Shown here: in pieces, positions 35,318-48,244 of the stretch
How positions within the stretch are numbered: position 1 is the stretch's first letter
How the letters are laid out: each line of letters opens with the position of its first letter
Assembly: GCA_016713325.1 (NCBI GenBank)
Contig: JADJPJ010000006.1
Span: 124,001-188,000 of the forward strand
Direction: 5' to 3'
DNA length: 64,000 bases
Source of the DNA: Candidatus Flexifilum affinis
GTDB taxonomy: Bacteria > Chloroflexota > Anaerolineae > Aggregatilineales > Phototrophicaceae
Translations under genes and position numbers: made by a program
Notes under the pieces: generated by a model
Database searches by the model: none
What the model was told of the DNA's origin: nothing
Seen by the model: only the letters and a program-made list of their open reading frames with translations

Positions 35318-36145
35318 ATGAATAGTATCGACGTTCTCATTGTTGTCCGCCGGGAACACGCACCGCGGTATTTTCAGAACCTGACCGCTGTGAAGGAGTT
35401 CCGCGTTCGTCTGGTCACCGACCAGAAGGATGCCCGGGTCTTCGTCACCGAAAGACATGTCGATGTCATCGTTCTGGACAGCTCACTTGACGGCGCACAC
35501 GATCTGATTCAGCACTTTCGCACGTCCAGGCCCAGTCTGCTGATCGTTTCGGTTGATGAAGAGGCCGATTTTGCGATACCCGGATTTGCCGACGACGTCA
35601 CGACCAAGCCTTTCAGCGAAGATGATCTCACGCGCCGCATTCACCGTCTAATGTCGGATCGCCGCCTGGAAACGGTCCGATCGGACTCGATGCCGCCGGT
35701 GCGCGAAGTCGCCAAAAAGCTGCGCCGGGCGACCGGCGAGATCGGCAAGCTGGAAACCACGATTGGCGCCTGTCGCGATCTCAATTACGACTATGCAGCT
35801 GTTTATCGCATCGAATCGGCGGACCCGCTGCGCGTCTTGCTGCGCTTCCAGGATGGGCTGAAGCCCCTCCAGGCTGCGGCGCCGAAGGAAGCCGGGTTAC
35901 AGGATGTGATCGGTCAGGTCGCTCATACCGGACAGAGCCGCATCGTTGGACAGCAGGATGCGGTGAATCACCCCTTTGTCAGCCGGGGAAAACTGGGCGC
36001 GCTGGCTTGTGTCTCCATCGGCGCAACCAGCCGTTATGGGGTACTGCTTGCGGCAAGAGAACGCCCGACCAGCATCACCCAGCAGGACGTGCTTCTGCTT
36101 GAACTGCTGGGCGCGCAGCTCTCGGCTGTACTCGGCAAGTCCTAG
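35318..36145 (+). CDS. Receiver-like plus GAF domain signalling protein
   Basis: 275 residues. Residues 1-112 look like a receiver, with the phosphorylatable aspartate in VIVLDSSLDG and lysine in TTKPFS, but strand 1 reads VLIVVRREHAP without the acidic pair. Residues 135-270 form a GAF sensor domain (ACRDLNYDYAAVYRIESAD, then QQDVLLLELLGAQLSA). No output domain. With the degenerate-receiver regulator at 33267 it flanks the M20 peptidase. Confidence 0.7.
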   Translation: MNSIDVLIVVRREHAPRYFQNLTAVKEFRVRLVTDQKDARVFVTERHVDVIVLDSSLDGAHDLIQHFRTSRPSLLIVSVDEEADFAIPGFADDVTTKPFSEDDLTRRIHRLMSDRRLETVRSDSMPPVREVAKKLRRATGEIGKLETTIGACRDLNYDYAAVYRIESADPLRVLLRFQDGLKPLQAAAPKEAGLQDVIGQVAHTGQSRIVGQQDAVNHPFVSRGKLGALACVSIGATSRYGVLLAARERPTSITQQDVLLLELLGAQLSAVLGKS

Positions 36146-36198
36146 CACAAAAAAGGGGAAGAAACGCGGACAAGCCGGTTCCCTCCCCGTCCGCTCCC

Positions 36199-37252
36199 TT
36201 ACGCGAGAATCGCCCGTAGGGCCGCTTCAAGCTGGTCGATCTCCTGATGCGTGTTGTAGTGCGCCAGGCCGATGCGCACCATGCCGTCCGGTTTGTTCAG
36301 GCGGCGCATGATCTCCACGGCGTAGTAGTTGCCATCCCAAACGTAGATGTCCTGCGCAGCCAGGCTGATTGCGATTTCGGAAGGCGACATCTGCGAGTGA
36401 CTCCACACCACCGTAGGAACGCGCTGTTCCAGCCGCTGACGATCGGTTATGCCGGCGATTTGCACGCCTGGCTGGCCTTCGAGCACATCCAGCAGGTGCG
36501 CAGTGAGTTCGCGCTCGTATTCGACAAATGCCCCGACGCCACCCAGCGAATTGAGGTATTCAAGCGCCGCGCCAATGCCAGCGATCAGCTCGAATGCCGG
36601 CGTGCCGGTCTCCCAGCGGTAAGGCGGCACATCTTTAGACGGCCGCACCTTGTAGGCCGGAAGCTCTGCCAGAAGGTCGTACCGGCCCCAAAGGATACCG
36701 GCATGCGGTCCAAAAAACTTGTATGAAGAGCAGAGCAGGAAATCGCAGCCAATCGCCTGTACATCAAGCGGAATATGAGGCGCGCTCTGCACGGCATCGA
36801 CGATGTGCAGCGCGCCGGCGGCATGCGCCATATCGGCGACACGGCGCACCGGGTTGATTGTTCCCACTGCGTTCGACGCATGCACGGTCGCGACGGCTTT
36901 CGTGCGAGTGGTCAGCGCGGCTTCCAGCGAGTCGAGATCGAGCGTGCAGTCGCCCTCGTGGATGTCCACCCACTTGACCACCAGACCGCGATCTTCCGCA
37001 ATCCGCAGCCATGGCGCGACATTGGCATCGTGGTCCATGCGCGTCAGCACGATCTCGTCACCTGCTGGTCGCGAAGGCTCCACCCGAATTGGCATTGTTG
37101 TTGACGTAGTAGTCACGCACAGCATCGATGACGCGCTGCGGGACCTGCGTTCCCGCTGGGTTATCGAGGAAGACTGGAATCGTTCCTTTTTCGGTGCGGC
37201 GGTGCAGCGCCGGGAACTGGGCACGAGCGGCGTCGACGTCAAAGCGTGTCAT
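36199..37252 (-). pseudogene. Class V aminotransferase, cysteine desulfurase-like (VC1184 type), internal deletion
   Basis: The N-terminus (MTRFDVDAARAQFPAL, FLDNPAGTQVP, NNNANSGGAFATSR) and the rest (AGDEIVLTRMDHDANVAPW, IVDAVQSAPH, PLP lysine in CSSYKFFGPHAG, ETGTPAFELIAG) match the cysteine desulfurase-like PLP family. About 46 to 48 residues expected between ATSR and AGDEIV are missing, with a frame change, at 37065-37080. The junction lies on CCAGC, shared by the two expected flanks, as for a microhomology deletion. The ATG at 37252 begins eight bases after the ribY stop, so it is the third gene of the FMN-riboswitch operon. Either a real lesion or an assembly deletion. Confidence 0.7.
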
Positions 37253-37260
37253 GATGAAAA

Positions 37261-38405
37261 TCACTCTCCGGGTACAAAGTCGTTGGTGTAAGCTGCTGTC
37301 AGATCGATGGGTGAGCTGATCTGCCCCATCTGCAACAGCGTGTCCTGGGTCACTTCCCAGGACGCCCCATCACTATACCCCAGGCGCGGCGCTTCCCAAA
37401 GCGCTATCGAACTGGCCAGGATCTCCATCTGAGCAGGTCAGCCGCCTCGAAACGCGAACGCAGATCGTCGAGCATCGCCGAGTTTGCCGCGGCGGCCTCT
37501 TCACCGGTGACCAGCGCACCTGCCCGGCGGGCGTCAGCGGCGGCGACCGAATAGGTCTCCATGGTGGACAGCAGCGACTCGCCGCGTGGCAGCGACTCGA
37601 CATACTCCAGGCTGATCAGATAAGCCTCGGCTGGGTTGAGGATGGTATCGGTAAGGGCGCGATCAAAAGCCTCGACGAAGACACGCACCAGATCGGGATC
37701 GTTGGCCACAGTTTCCTCGTTGGTGACGATGCCGTTGGAGACCATATCGGCATACTCGGCAACGCTGAAGACGGTGCTCCCAGCGACATCACCACAGTCG
37801 CCTTGCTCGGCAAGGTTGTCGATCTGAATGGGCTCATTGTTGACGTAGATCGTCGCCGCCTCGATCGCGCCAGCGCAGAAGACCTGTGGAGCGTTGAAGC
37901 CAATGCTCTCCATTTGAATGTCCTGCTCGGTCAGGCCGTTGGCCGTCAGCAGGGCGATCAGACCACTGTAGGAAGCGCCAAAGGGGCCAGGAATGCCGAC
38001 TTTGCGATCGCGCAGCGCAGCGACCGAGTCGATCGTTCCATCGTTCGAGACGACGACACCAACAGGGTACTTCTGAAACCATTCGTAGACGAACACCACG
38101 GGACGCTCGTTGGCACGCGCAGCAATCACCTGTTCGCCGCTGATCATCCCGAACTGGCGCCCGCCGGCAGCGATCAGGTTGACACCATCAGGTTCGTCGC
38201 CGTGCTCAATGGTGACATTCAGCCCTGCCTCGGCGAAGTATCCCTTCTCGATGGCGACATAAACGGGCGAAAACTGGATATTGGGGATGAAGGTCATAAA
38301 GAAGGTGATCGGGCGCAGGTCGGTCTGCGCACCGGCCACAACTGCCGAGAGCAGCACGAGCGCTAACAGGACGGCTGGGACTCTTGTCGTCAGGAAGCGG
38401 AGCAT
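37261..38405 (-). CDS. ribY: Riboflavin ABC transporter substrate-binding protein (frameshifted)
   Basis: About 381 residues of the NMT1/THI5-like binding protein family. There is a signal peptide (TTRVPAVLLALVLLSAVVAGAQ), then FFMTFIPNIQFSPVYVAIEKGYF and the lobe motif VGIPGPFGASYSGLIALL. The frame is lost at 37430/37431, where one G is missing on the plus strand. Restoring it reads DLLQMEILASSIALWE and ends QMGQISSPIDLTAAYTNDFVPGE. With ribX and the FMN riboswitch upstream, it matches RibY, shown in Chloroflexota to bind riboflavin. Without the riboswitch it would be called a thiamine-precursor binding protein. Confidence 0.83.
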
Positions 38406-38478
38406 CGCGTGAACCTTTCGTGTCTATACAGGATGTAACAACACAGGCTTTGGCCCATGCAAGGGAACTGGCGGATGT

Positions 38479-39303
38479 TTACTTGTCGGCAGTCGTACGC
38501 CAGTACAGGGCGCGTCGCTCAATGAAGGAGATCGCGCCGTACATCAGTCGAGCGATCAGTGCCAGCGTCACGATGGCGACGATCACCAACGGCGTGTCGT
38601 AATCGTAGCGAGCGCGGTTTATCAGGTAGCCCAACCCGGCATCTACGGTAATGAATTCGCCGACAACCGTGCCGATCACGGCCAGCGTCGCGCTCACCTT
38701 CAATCCGCCCAGAATGACCGGCAGCGCCGACGGAAATTCAAGCTTTTTGAAGAACTGCCAGTGCGAGGCGCTCATCGACTGCATCAGCTCGCGCTGCGCT
38801 TCCGGCACGCTGCGCAGGCCAACCACCATATTGAGCAGCAGCGGGAAGAAGACGATCAGCGCGCTGGTGATCACCTTGCTTGTCGGACCGCTGCCAAACC
38901 AGATCACGAGCAGCGGAGCGTAGGCGACGATCGGCGTGGATTGCATAGCGACGATGATCGGCGACAGAATGTCTTCCAGCAGCTTGCTTTTGGCGATCAT
39001 GTAGCCCAAAACGATGCCGGTAAAAGAGCCGACACCGAATCCGATAAGCATGTGGGTGACGGTGGTACGGGTGTGCATCCACAGACGTCCGTCACCTACC
39101 ACGTCGACAAAGCGCTCCGCGACCGAAAGCGGTGAAGGGATAATAAACTCGGGATACACTTCGAGCAGCACGACAATCTGCCAGAACAGGAACACGAGCA
39201 ACAAACCGAGGTAAGGCGAGAGCCGCCTGAGGGAAGTGGTCAGGCTGCGCTTCTCTCGAGATCGTTCTGGAATGGGCTGCTGCATGAGGGCTTGTGTTTG
39301 CAT
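38479..39303 (-). CDS. ribX: Riboflavin ABC transporter permease
   Basis: 275 residues with about six membrane helices and the binding-protein-dependent permease loop EFPSALPVILGGLKVSATLAV. It resembles SsuC/TauC-type permeases and RibX. ATG 39303 is taken because the open frame upstream crosses the riboswitch; CGGGG lies six bases before it, inside the 3' arm of a hairpin. No ATP-binding subunit is encoded in the window, so one must be shared or lie elsewhere. Confidence 0.84.
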   Translation of the reverse strand: MQTQALMQQPIPERSREKRSLTTSLRRLSPYLGLLLVFLFWQIVVLLEVYPEFIIPSPLSVAERFVDVVGDGRLWMHTRTTVTHMLIGFGVGSFTGIVLGYMIAKSKLLEDILSPIIVAMQSTPIVAYAPLLVIWFGSGPTSKVITSALIVFFPLLLNMVVGLRSVPEAQRELMQSMSASHWQFFKKLEFPSALPVILGGLKVSATLAVIGTVVGEFITVDAGLGYLINRARYDYDTPLVIVAIVTLALIARLMYGAISFIERRALYWRTTADK

Positions 39304-39309
39304 TTTGAA

Positions 39310-39335
39310 CCCCGACGTTCTCTGGAACCTCGGGG
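39310..39335 (-). promoter_or_regulatory. Shine-Dalgarno-sequestering hairpin of ribX
   Basis: On the minus strand CCCCGAGGTTC, loop CAGA, GAACGTCGGGG: an 11-bp stem with one mismatch. The 3' arm includes the CGGGG next to the ribX start codon. A translational expression platform of the FMN riboswitch is the likely role; no T-tract follows. Confidence 0.6.
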
Positions 39336-39438
39336 CGTGGGGATAGCAAACAAGCGCAGAACCTGTAAAGGCGCTGCGTGTTGCAATGCGAACAGAAACA
39401 AGAACAGGCTCAGCGCCTCTTCCTGTGCTGTCTCGCAC

Positions 39439-39629
39439 ACCTTCTCCCATCCGGACTATACCGTCGGCTCTGGCGTTGAACCAGATCCACCGGTGCTGGC
39501 GTCGTGTTGAATACATCACCAGCAGCTTACCGCAGCAACAATCTGCGGCAAAACGGGTCGCGGGCTCTTACAGAACGTTCTACGTTCCGCAACTACCGCC
39601 GGTCGGGAATTTCACCCTGCCCCGAAGGT
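39439..39629 (-). promoter_or_regulatory. FMN riboswitch (RFN element)
   Basis: Read on the minus strand, the conserved blocks occur in order: TTCGGGGCAGGGTGAAATTC, CCGACCGGCGGT, GAGCCCGCGACCCG, GGATCTGGTTCAACGCCAG, AGCCGACGGTATAGTCCGGA and TGGGAGAAGGT. The closing stem P1 pairs ACCTTC with GAAGGT. The P3 arm is somewhat long. It binds FMN and turns off the downstream ribX-ribY genes, 136 bases away, when flavin is plentiful. Confidence 0.96.
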
Positions 39630-39650
39630 CACCTATTCAATTATCTGTGA

Positions 39651-39659
39651 ATTATACCA
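39651..39659 (-). promoter_or_regulatory. Extended -10 promoter of the riboflavin operon
   Basis: TGG-TATAAT on the minus strand, an extended -10 with no good -35, would start transcription near 39644, fifteen bases before the riboswitch P1 stem. Confidence 0.65.
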
Positions 39660-39672
39660 CAAGAAGGGCTGG

Positions 39673-40953
39673 TCACGTCGAAGCAGATTCCTCGACTCCG
39701 GCGGAGTCTGGCAGGCTTTCGCCCAGAGGCAGCGTAAAGCGGAAGCAGCCGCCTTTGCCGTCGGTTCGATCCGGATTTTCCTCTACCCAGATACGCCCAT
39801 CATGCGCTTCCACGATGTGCCGGCAGATCGCCAACCCGAGGCCAGTGCCCTCTTTACCGGACCGGGAAGGATCGACCTGATAGAAGCGTTCAAAAATGCG
39901 CTCGCGGTGCTCTGCTGGCACGCCTGGGCCGTTGTCGATCACGCTGACAATGACAACGTCCTGCGCAGGCTCGGCACGGACGTACACGCTCTCGCTGGAC
40001 GGCGACCACTTGAGCGCATTATGCAGAAGGTTGACGAGCACACGGCGGATGTGATCCGCATCCGCCAGCACGGGCAGATTGGGATCGACCTGGTTCACCA
40101 ACGTGATCTGCTTGGTCTCGCTTTGCTCGTCAAGGCGTTCGATCGCCTCGGACACCATCTGGTGCAGGGACTGGTCGATCATGCGAAGAATCGCCTGGCC
40201 GGACTCGATCATCGACAGGTCCAGCAGTTCCTGAACCAGCCAGATCAGCGAATCGGTCTCACGGGCAATCGCTTTCAGGGCCGAAGTGCTCTGTTTGCGC
40301 TTCGGCCGATCCTGCTCGTGAAAGAGGCTTTCGATGATCAGACGGATGTTGGCAATCGGAGTGCGCAGCTCGTGCGAAATGTTGGCGACCATGTCGCGAC
40401 GTGCACGGTTCAGTCGCACCAGTTCGCTGATATCCTGAAGCGCCAACCCGATGAAGAGATTGCTGGCGCGTCGGATGACGCGCGATCGCACCCGGTACAC
40501 GCGGCGGTCAATGGTGACCTGCTCTTCAAAGGTTTCTTCCTGATTGGCCAATGCGTCTCCGACCATCAGACTAAGTTCCGGCACGCCTGCCACATCTTCG
40601 AGCAGCTCACCGAGCGGGCGCCGGCGGTTGAAGAGCACCTCCGCGGAGTCGTTAATCGCGATGATGCGATTCTCTGCATCGACGACCAACAATGCATCAT
40701 AGGCGGAGTTTGCAAGGGTGAGCGCCAGGGCGAGCTTGTATTCGTCGTCAGAGCGCGCCGCCTCGGCATCGGACGGCTCCTGGGCAAGGGCTTGCTGCTG
40801 ATTGAGCGCCTCCTGGAGCTGCTGAATAAGCTCCTGGTGCTGCGCCGCTTCTGCCCTCAGCCGTGCCACGGTATTCTCGTGTTCGGCCGCCAGCGCATTG
40901 AGCGCGGAAAGCGCCTGCTGCGCCGCTTCAATCGACTGCTGCAACATGGTCAC
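39673..40953 (-). CDS. PhoR-like cytoplasmic sensor histidine kinase with PAS domain
   Basis: 426 residues without membrane segments. Residues 1-75 form a Gln/Ala-rich coiled coil; a PAS domain spans about 80-185 (ALLVVDAENRIIAINDSAEVLF). HisKA has SHELRTPIANI and the ATPase has LVNLLHNALKWSP, DNGPGVP and GTGLGLAICRHIVE. GTG 40953 is chosen over ATG 40947 because GAAGG lies seven bases before it; the upstream regulator stops four bases ahead. Cognate pair with the regulator at 40957. It lacks a sensor outside the membrane, so the signal is internal. Confidence 0.9.
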   Translation of the reverse strand: MTMLQQSIEAAQQALSALNALAAEHENTVARLRAEAAQHQELIQQLQEALNQQQALAQEPSDAEAARSDDEYKLALALTLANSAYDALLVVDAENRIIAINDSAEVLFNRRRPLGELLEDVAGVPELSLMVGDALANQEETFEEQVTIDRRVYRVRSRVIRRASNLFIGLALQDISELVRLNRARRDMVANISHELRTPIANIRLIIESLFHEQDRPKRKQSTSALKAIARETDSLIWLVQELLDLSMIESGQAILRMIDQSLHQMVSEAIERLDEQSETKQITLVNQVDPNLPVLADADHIRRVLVNLLHNALKWSPSSESVYVRAEPAQDVVIVSVIDNGPGVPAEHRERIFERFYQVDPSRSGKEGTGLGLAICRHIVEAHDGRIWVEENPDRTDGKGGCFRFTLPLGESLPDSAGVEESAST

Positions 40954-40956
40954 GCG

Positions 40957-41643
40957 TTAGCCTTCAAATCGATACCCCACGCCACGAACGGTCACAATGC
41001 GTGTGGGATTGGACGGGTCATCCTCGATCTTCTCGCGCAGCCAGCGAATGTGGACGTCTACCGTGCGCTTGTCTACGAAGTAATCGTAGCCCCAGACCTT
41101 GGTCAGTATGAGGTCGCGCGACAGCACCACGTTTCGATTGCGCATCAGCTCCGCAAGTAGATCGAACTCTTTGTTGCTGAGTTTCGTCTCTTTATTGTCC
41201 TTGAAAAGACGCCGTCCCGTCAAACTCAGCCGGAGATCGTTCGACACGAGCTCATCCTGTAGCGCCGGCCGTCCCGGTGCCCGGCGCATGACCGCCCGTA
41301 CGCGGGCAAGAAATTCACCCAGCGCCAGGGGCTTTACGACATAATCGTCGGCGCCACTTTCCAAGCCGACGATCTTGTCGACCTCAGTACCGCGTGCCGT
41401 AAGCATGATGATCGGAATATGCGAGGTCGTGGCATCGCGACGGATGATGCGGCACAAGCTCAGGCCGTCGAGTTTGGGCAGCATGATGTCCAGGACGATG
41501 AGGTCCGGATGTTCCGCGCGAAGCTTTTCCAGACCTTCCTCACCATCTGCGGCCGTCACCACGGTAAAGCCTTCGCTCTTGAGCTTGTCGGCAAGGTTAC
41601 GCGCGATCATCTCTTCATCTTCGACGATGAGAACTTTCGCCAT
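40957..41643 (-). CDS. PhoB/OmpR-type response regulator
   Basis: 228 residues. The receiver has KVLIVEDEEMIARNL (acidic pair), VLDIMLPKLDGL (phosphoaspartate), MLTARGTEVDK and VVKPLALGEF (lysine). The winged helix ends DVHIRWLREKIEDDP and TVRGVGYRFEG. ATG 41643 with GAGGGGG before it is preferred to the longer open frame. First gene of the pair with the kinase at 39673. Confidence 0.93.
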   Translation of the reverse strand: MAKVLIVEDEEMIARNLADKLKSEGFTVVTAADGEEGLEKLRAEHPDLIVLDIMLPKLDGLSLCRIIRRDATTSHIPIIMLTARGTEVDKIVGLESGADDYVVKPLALGEFLARVRAVMRRAPGRPALQDELVSNDLRLSLTGRRLFKDNKETKLSNKEFDLLAELMRNRNVVLSRDLILTKVWGYDYFVDKRTVDVHIRWLREKIEDDPSNPTRIVTVRGVGYRFEG

Positions 41644-41750
41644 GTCCCCCTCACTGGTTCGTTTTCGGTTCATAGGTTTAAGAATATCAAGCTATTGGTA
41701 AGGTCGCATTAACATTCGAACCGAATTCCTTTAACCGGCTTAATGAAGGC

Positions 41751-42713
41751 TTATTCGTGAAGCGCACGTACACCGGCCAGTGAGGTTGCAGCGCGTACAG
41801 CATTGCGGATAGCCTTCTCGACGGCCAGCGCACCGTAGGCGCCAATGAGATTGACATCGTATTCTCTCTCGCCGGTGGCAATGGCGAAAAAGGTGTCTCC
41901 GTCATATTGGGTATGCGCCGGTCGCACCGCTCTGGCGAGGCCGTCATGCGCCATTTCTGCGACTTTGCGTACGGCCACTTTGCTGAGGCGCGCATTGGTC
42001 GCCACCACGCCGATCACGGTGTTTTCCGATTCCGAAGGGAGCGGATGGGTATTGCGGATGGCCATGTGCAGCATTTCCAGAAGCGGGGTAAAGCCATCAT
42101 TCGATGTGCGCAGGCCGGCGAGGATGCCCCCCTGCTCGTCCAGCACTTCGCCAACAGCATTGACCACGACGAGCGCGGCTACAGTCAGACCCTCTCCCAG
42201 GTCGATCGCTGATGTACCCAGTCCGCCCTTGGTCGCGAAGTCGTTGCCCAGGAGAGCGCTCACGCGGCAACCTGTCCCCGCGCCCACTGTCCCCTGCTCC
42301 ACTGGGGAGTCAGTTGCATGCAGGCAGGCGGAATAACCCATCAGGTGATCGGGACGTCGCACGCTGCTGCCGATGCCAAGGTCGAACACAATGGCTGCCG
42401 GCACGATCGGGACGATGTGGCCGGTTCGTGTACGATAACCGATACCCCGCTCCTCCAGGTATTCCACGACGCCGGTCGCCGACGCCAGCCCGAAGGCGCT
42501 ACCGCCAGAGAGCACGATGGCGTTCACATGCTGCACATTGCGCGTTGGGTCCAACAGATCCGTCTCGCGCGTGCCGGGAGCGCCACCGCGCACATCGACG
42601 CTGGCTACGGTGTCCGGGGGGCACAAAATGACAGTACAGCCGGTGGCGGCCTCCAGATCGGTGACGTGACCAACCTTGATGCCAGCGATGGCTGTGAGGG
42701 TCTCATTCTTCAT
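41751..42713 (-). CDS. P1 family peptidase (DmpA/BapA-like)
   Basis: 320 residues of the self-cleaving Ntn-like P1 peptidase family. Evidence: VGHVTDLEAATGCTVILCP, NAIVLSGGSAFGLASATGV, GKGGLGTS-like KGGLGTSAIDLGEGLTVAALVVVNAVG, and VIGVVATNARLSKVAVRKVA containing the autocleavage/nucleophile region. These aminopeptidases act on D-amino-acid or beta-amino-acid peptides. Start ATG 42713 overlaps the end of the DUF2007 gene by 11 bases; the longer frame is not used. Confidence 0.87.
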   Translation of the reverse strand: MKNETLTAIAGIKVGHVTDLEAATGCTVILCPPDTVASVDVRGGAPGTRETDLLDPTRNVQHVNAIVLSGGSAFGLASATGVVEYLEERGIGYRTRTGHIVPIVPAAIVFDLGIGSSVRRPDHLMGYSACLHATDSPVEQGTVGAGTGCRVSALLGNDFATKGGLGTSAIDLGEGLTVAALVVVNAVGEVLDEQGGILAGLRTSNDGFTPLLEMLHMAIRNTHPLPSESENTVIGVVATNARLSKVAVRKVAEMAHDGLARAVRPAHTQYDGDTFFAIATGEREYDVNLIGAYGALAVEKAIRNAVRAATSLAGVRALHE

Positions 42714-43014
42714 GATCCGGACTGTCCTCAAAGATGATCTGGTCGGCGTCTTCAGGAAGGTATGGCGGCTCAGCGTCTTCCGCGAGGATAGCCGCTGCAC
42801 GTTCATAATCGGCAGCGCGCACCAGAATCTTGATGTCCCCCAGAAGGCCAATCTGGATGCCGAGGGCGCTTCCAGCCGGCTCCTGCGCAATGGCCGTTGG
42901 GATGTCCTCTGATTGGAGACGCCCAGCCACGATGTGTGCCTCTCCAGAGTTGTTTGTAGTGAAGACCACCATCAGATCGTCCGGTCGAGCATTCGAGTCG
43001 CTTGAATGGGTCAT
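42703..43014 (-). CDS. DUF2007 family small protein
   Basis: 103 residues. LMVVFTTNNSGEAHIVAGRLQSEDIP and GDIKILVRAADYERAAAIL match the DUF2007 (putative signal-transducing) fold, an alpha/beta domain similar to PII-like or ACT modules. Acidic tail. Translationally coupled to the P1 peptidase by an 11-base overlap. Function unknown. Confidence 0.75.
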   Translation of the reverse strand: MTHSSDSNARPDDLMVVFTTNNSGEAHIVAGRLQSEDIPTAIAQEPAGSALGIQIGLLGDIKILVRAADYERAAAILAEDAEPPYLPEDADQIIFEDSPDHEE

Positions 43015-43090
43015 GTCGTAAGGTCTCTCATAATGGTCAGTAGAAGTGTATCGTGGGGTGATAGGCAGTGCGAATCGATGGGGTGGAGAA

Positions 43091-43116
43091 ATAGAAAAAG
43101 ACCGGCACTGGCCAGT
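43091..43116 (-). terminator. Intrinsic terminator of the rRNA operon
   Basis: On the minus strand ACTGGC, loop CAGT, GCCGGT, then CTTTTTCTATTTC, 40 bases after the 5S gene. Confidence 0.75.
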
Positions 43117-43155
43117 AGGAGGGAACTCACAGTCGCTTCGGAAGACATTTCAAAA

Positions 43156-43273
43156 TGTTGGCAGCGATCTACTCTCCCACACAGTTACCCATGCAGTACC
43201 ATCGACGCGGGTGAGCTTAACTTCCGGGTTCGGGATGGGACCGGGTGGACCCTCACCGCTTTAGCCACCAACA
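43156..43273 (-). rRNA. rrf: 5S ribosomal RNA
   Basis: 118 bases. TGTTGGTGGC at the 5' end pairs with GCTGCCAACA at the 3' end, and the interior has TCCCGAACCCGGAAGTTAAG and GATGGTACTGCATGGG. Last gene of the operon. Confidence 0.95.
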
Positions 43274-43347
43274 TACCGTCTGCGTCTTCCGTCACACCTG
43301 CGCGTTCTTCTCCCGCTCAGCCATGCCGGTCTTTATTCTCTTGTCTC

Positions 43348-43420
43348 ACAACTGAATTCTGCAGTAGTTTCGGGTCGCGTACTCTCTCACTTCGCCAGAG
43401 TACTCATCTCTCCTCAGCAC
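43348..43420 (-). other. 3' half of the 23S processing stem
   Basis: The sequence complements 46232-46296 upstream of 23S in two blocks (ACAACTGAAT/ATGCAGTAG and GAGAGAT...CAGCAC). It is the pre-23S stem that RNase III would cut. Confidence 0.7.
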
Positions 43421-43424
43421 AAAC

Positions 43425-46226
<2,802 letters not shown>

Positions 46227-46231
46227 CCGCT

Positions 46232-46296
46232 TGTGCTGCGGAGAGATCGATACTCTCGCGTGGAGATATTACGCTTCCCTACTGCATATTCAGTTG
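46232..46296 (-). other. 5' half of the 23S processing stem
   Basis: Complementary to 43348-43420 across a loop formed by the whole 23S gene. Confidence 0.7.
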
Positions 46297-46401
46297 TTAA
46301 CGTGCGTCGGGGACCTTTGCCATTCTCTCCCGCAGCCGCCCACAACTTCCGTTGTGCCCGCCTGCCGAAAGATCTGTTCTTTTCCCACTTTGTCTACTGA
46401 C

Positions 46402-46426
46402 GAAAACAGCCCGGTATACCGGGCTG
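46402..46426 (-). terminator. Terminator-like hairpin inside the 16S-23S spacer
   Basis: CAGCCCGG-TATA-CCGGGCTG followed by TTTTC on the minus strand: 8-bp perfect stem, four-base loop, short U-run. It looks like a weak intrinsic terminator within the rRNA operon. It may be read through with an rRNA antitermination complex or be a processing signal. Confidence 0.5.
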
Positions 46427-46594
46427 CTCGTAGTTGAAGCAGATATACCTTGGTCGAACGTTATTGAGTTTGGGACCCGCTAACCGTCAGTTTCAAGCGT
46501 ATCAGCTTCCGTACGAACAGTCGATTTACATTCTGCATGGTAGCAAACTGAAGACCGTTTGTCAACAGAATGCTCGGTTATGTTGTGTGCGTTT

Positions 46595-46629
46595 GCACAT
46601 TAACCACAGCAGCGTGCGACGAAACCAGA
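46595..46629 (-). other. 3' half of the 16S processing stem
   Basis: TCTGGTTTCGTCGCACGCTG and following bases pair with 48209-48244 for about 35 positions with few mismatches, enclosing 16S. Confidence 0.8.
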
Positions 46630-46706
46630 GTTTGTCCAGATTGTTCAATCGGTCTTGCTTGTTTCGGAGAAGGGCATCTCTGCTCCATCCTCCAGTTGTC
46701 TTCCTA

Positions 46707-48204
<1,498 letters not shown>

Positions 48205-48208
48205 TTGA

Positions 48209-48244
48209 TCTGGTTTCGTCTGCACGCTTCTGTTGTTAATGTGC
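48209..48244 (-). other. 5' half of the 16S processing stem
   Basis: GCACATTAACAACAGAAGCG and following bases (minus strand) pair with 46595-46629 downstream of 16S; expected RNase III substrate. Confidence 0.8.

Larger units (their letters stand above)
46227..46706 (-). other. 16S-23S internal transcribed spacer without tRNA
   Basis: 480 bases. I found no T-loop or acceptor pair of tRNA-Ile or tRNA-Ala. It holds the 3' arm of the 16S processing stem, a terminator-like hairpin and the 5' arm of the 23S processing stem. Confidence 0.75.

Noticed and set aside
37404..38405. RibY-like protein as a thiamine-precursor (THI5) binding protein
   Set aside because: The upstream regulatory RNA is an FMN riboswitch, not a TPP one, so riboflavin is the better substrate call.
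46227..46706. tRNA-Ile or tRNA-Ala in the 16S-23S spacer
   Set aside because: No acceptor pair, T-loop or anticodon arm could be found.
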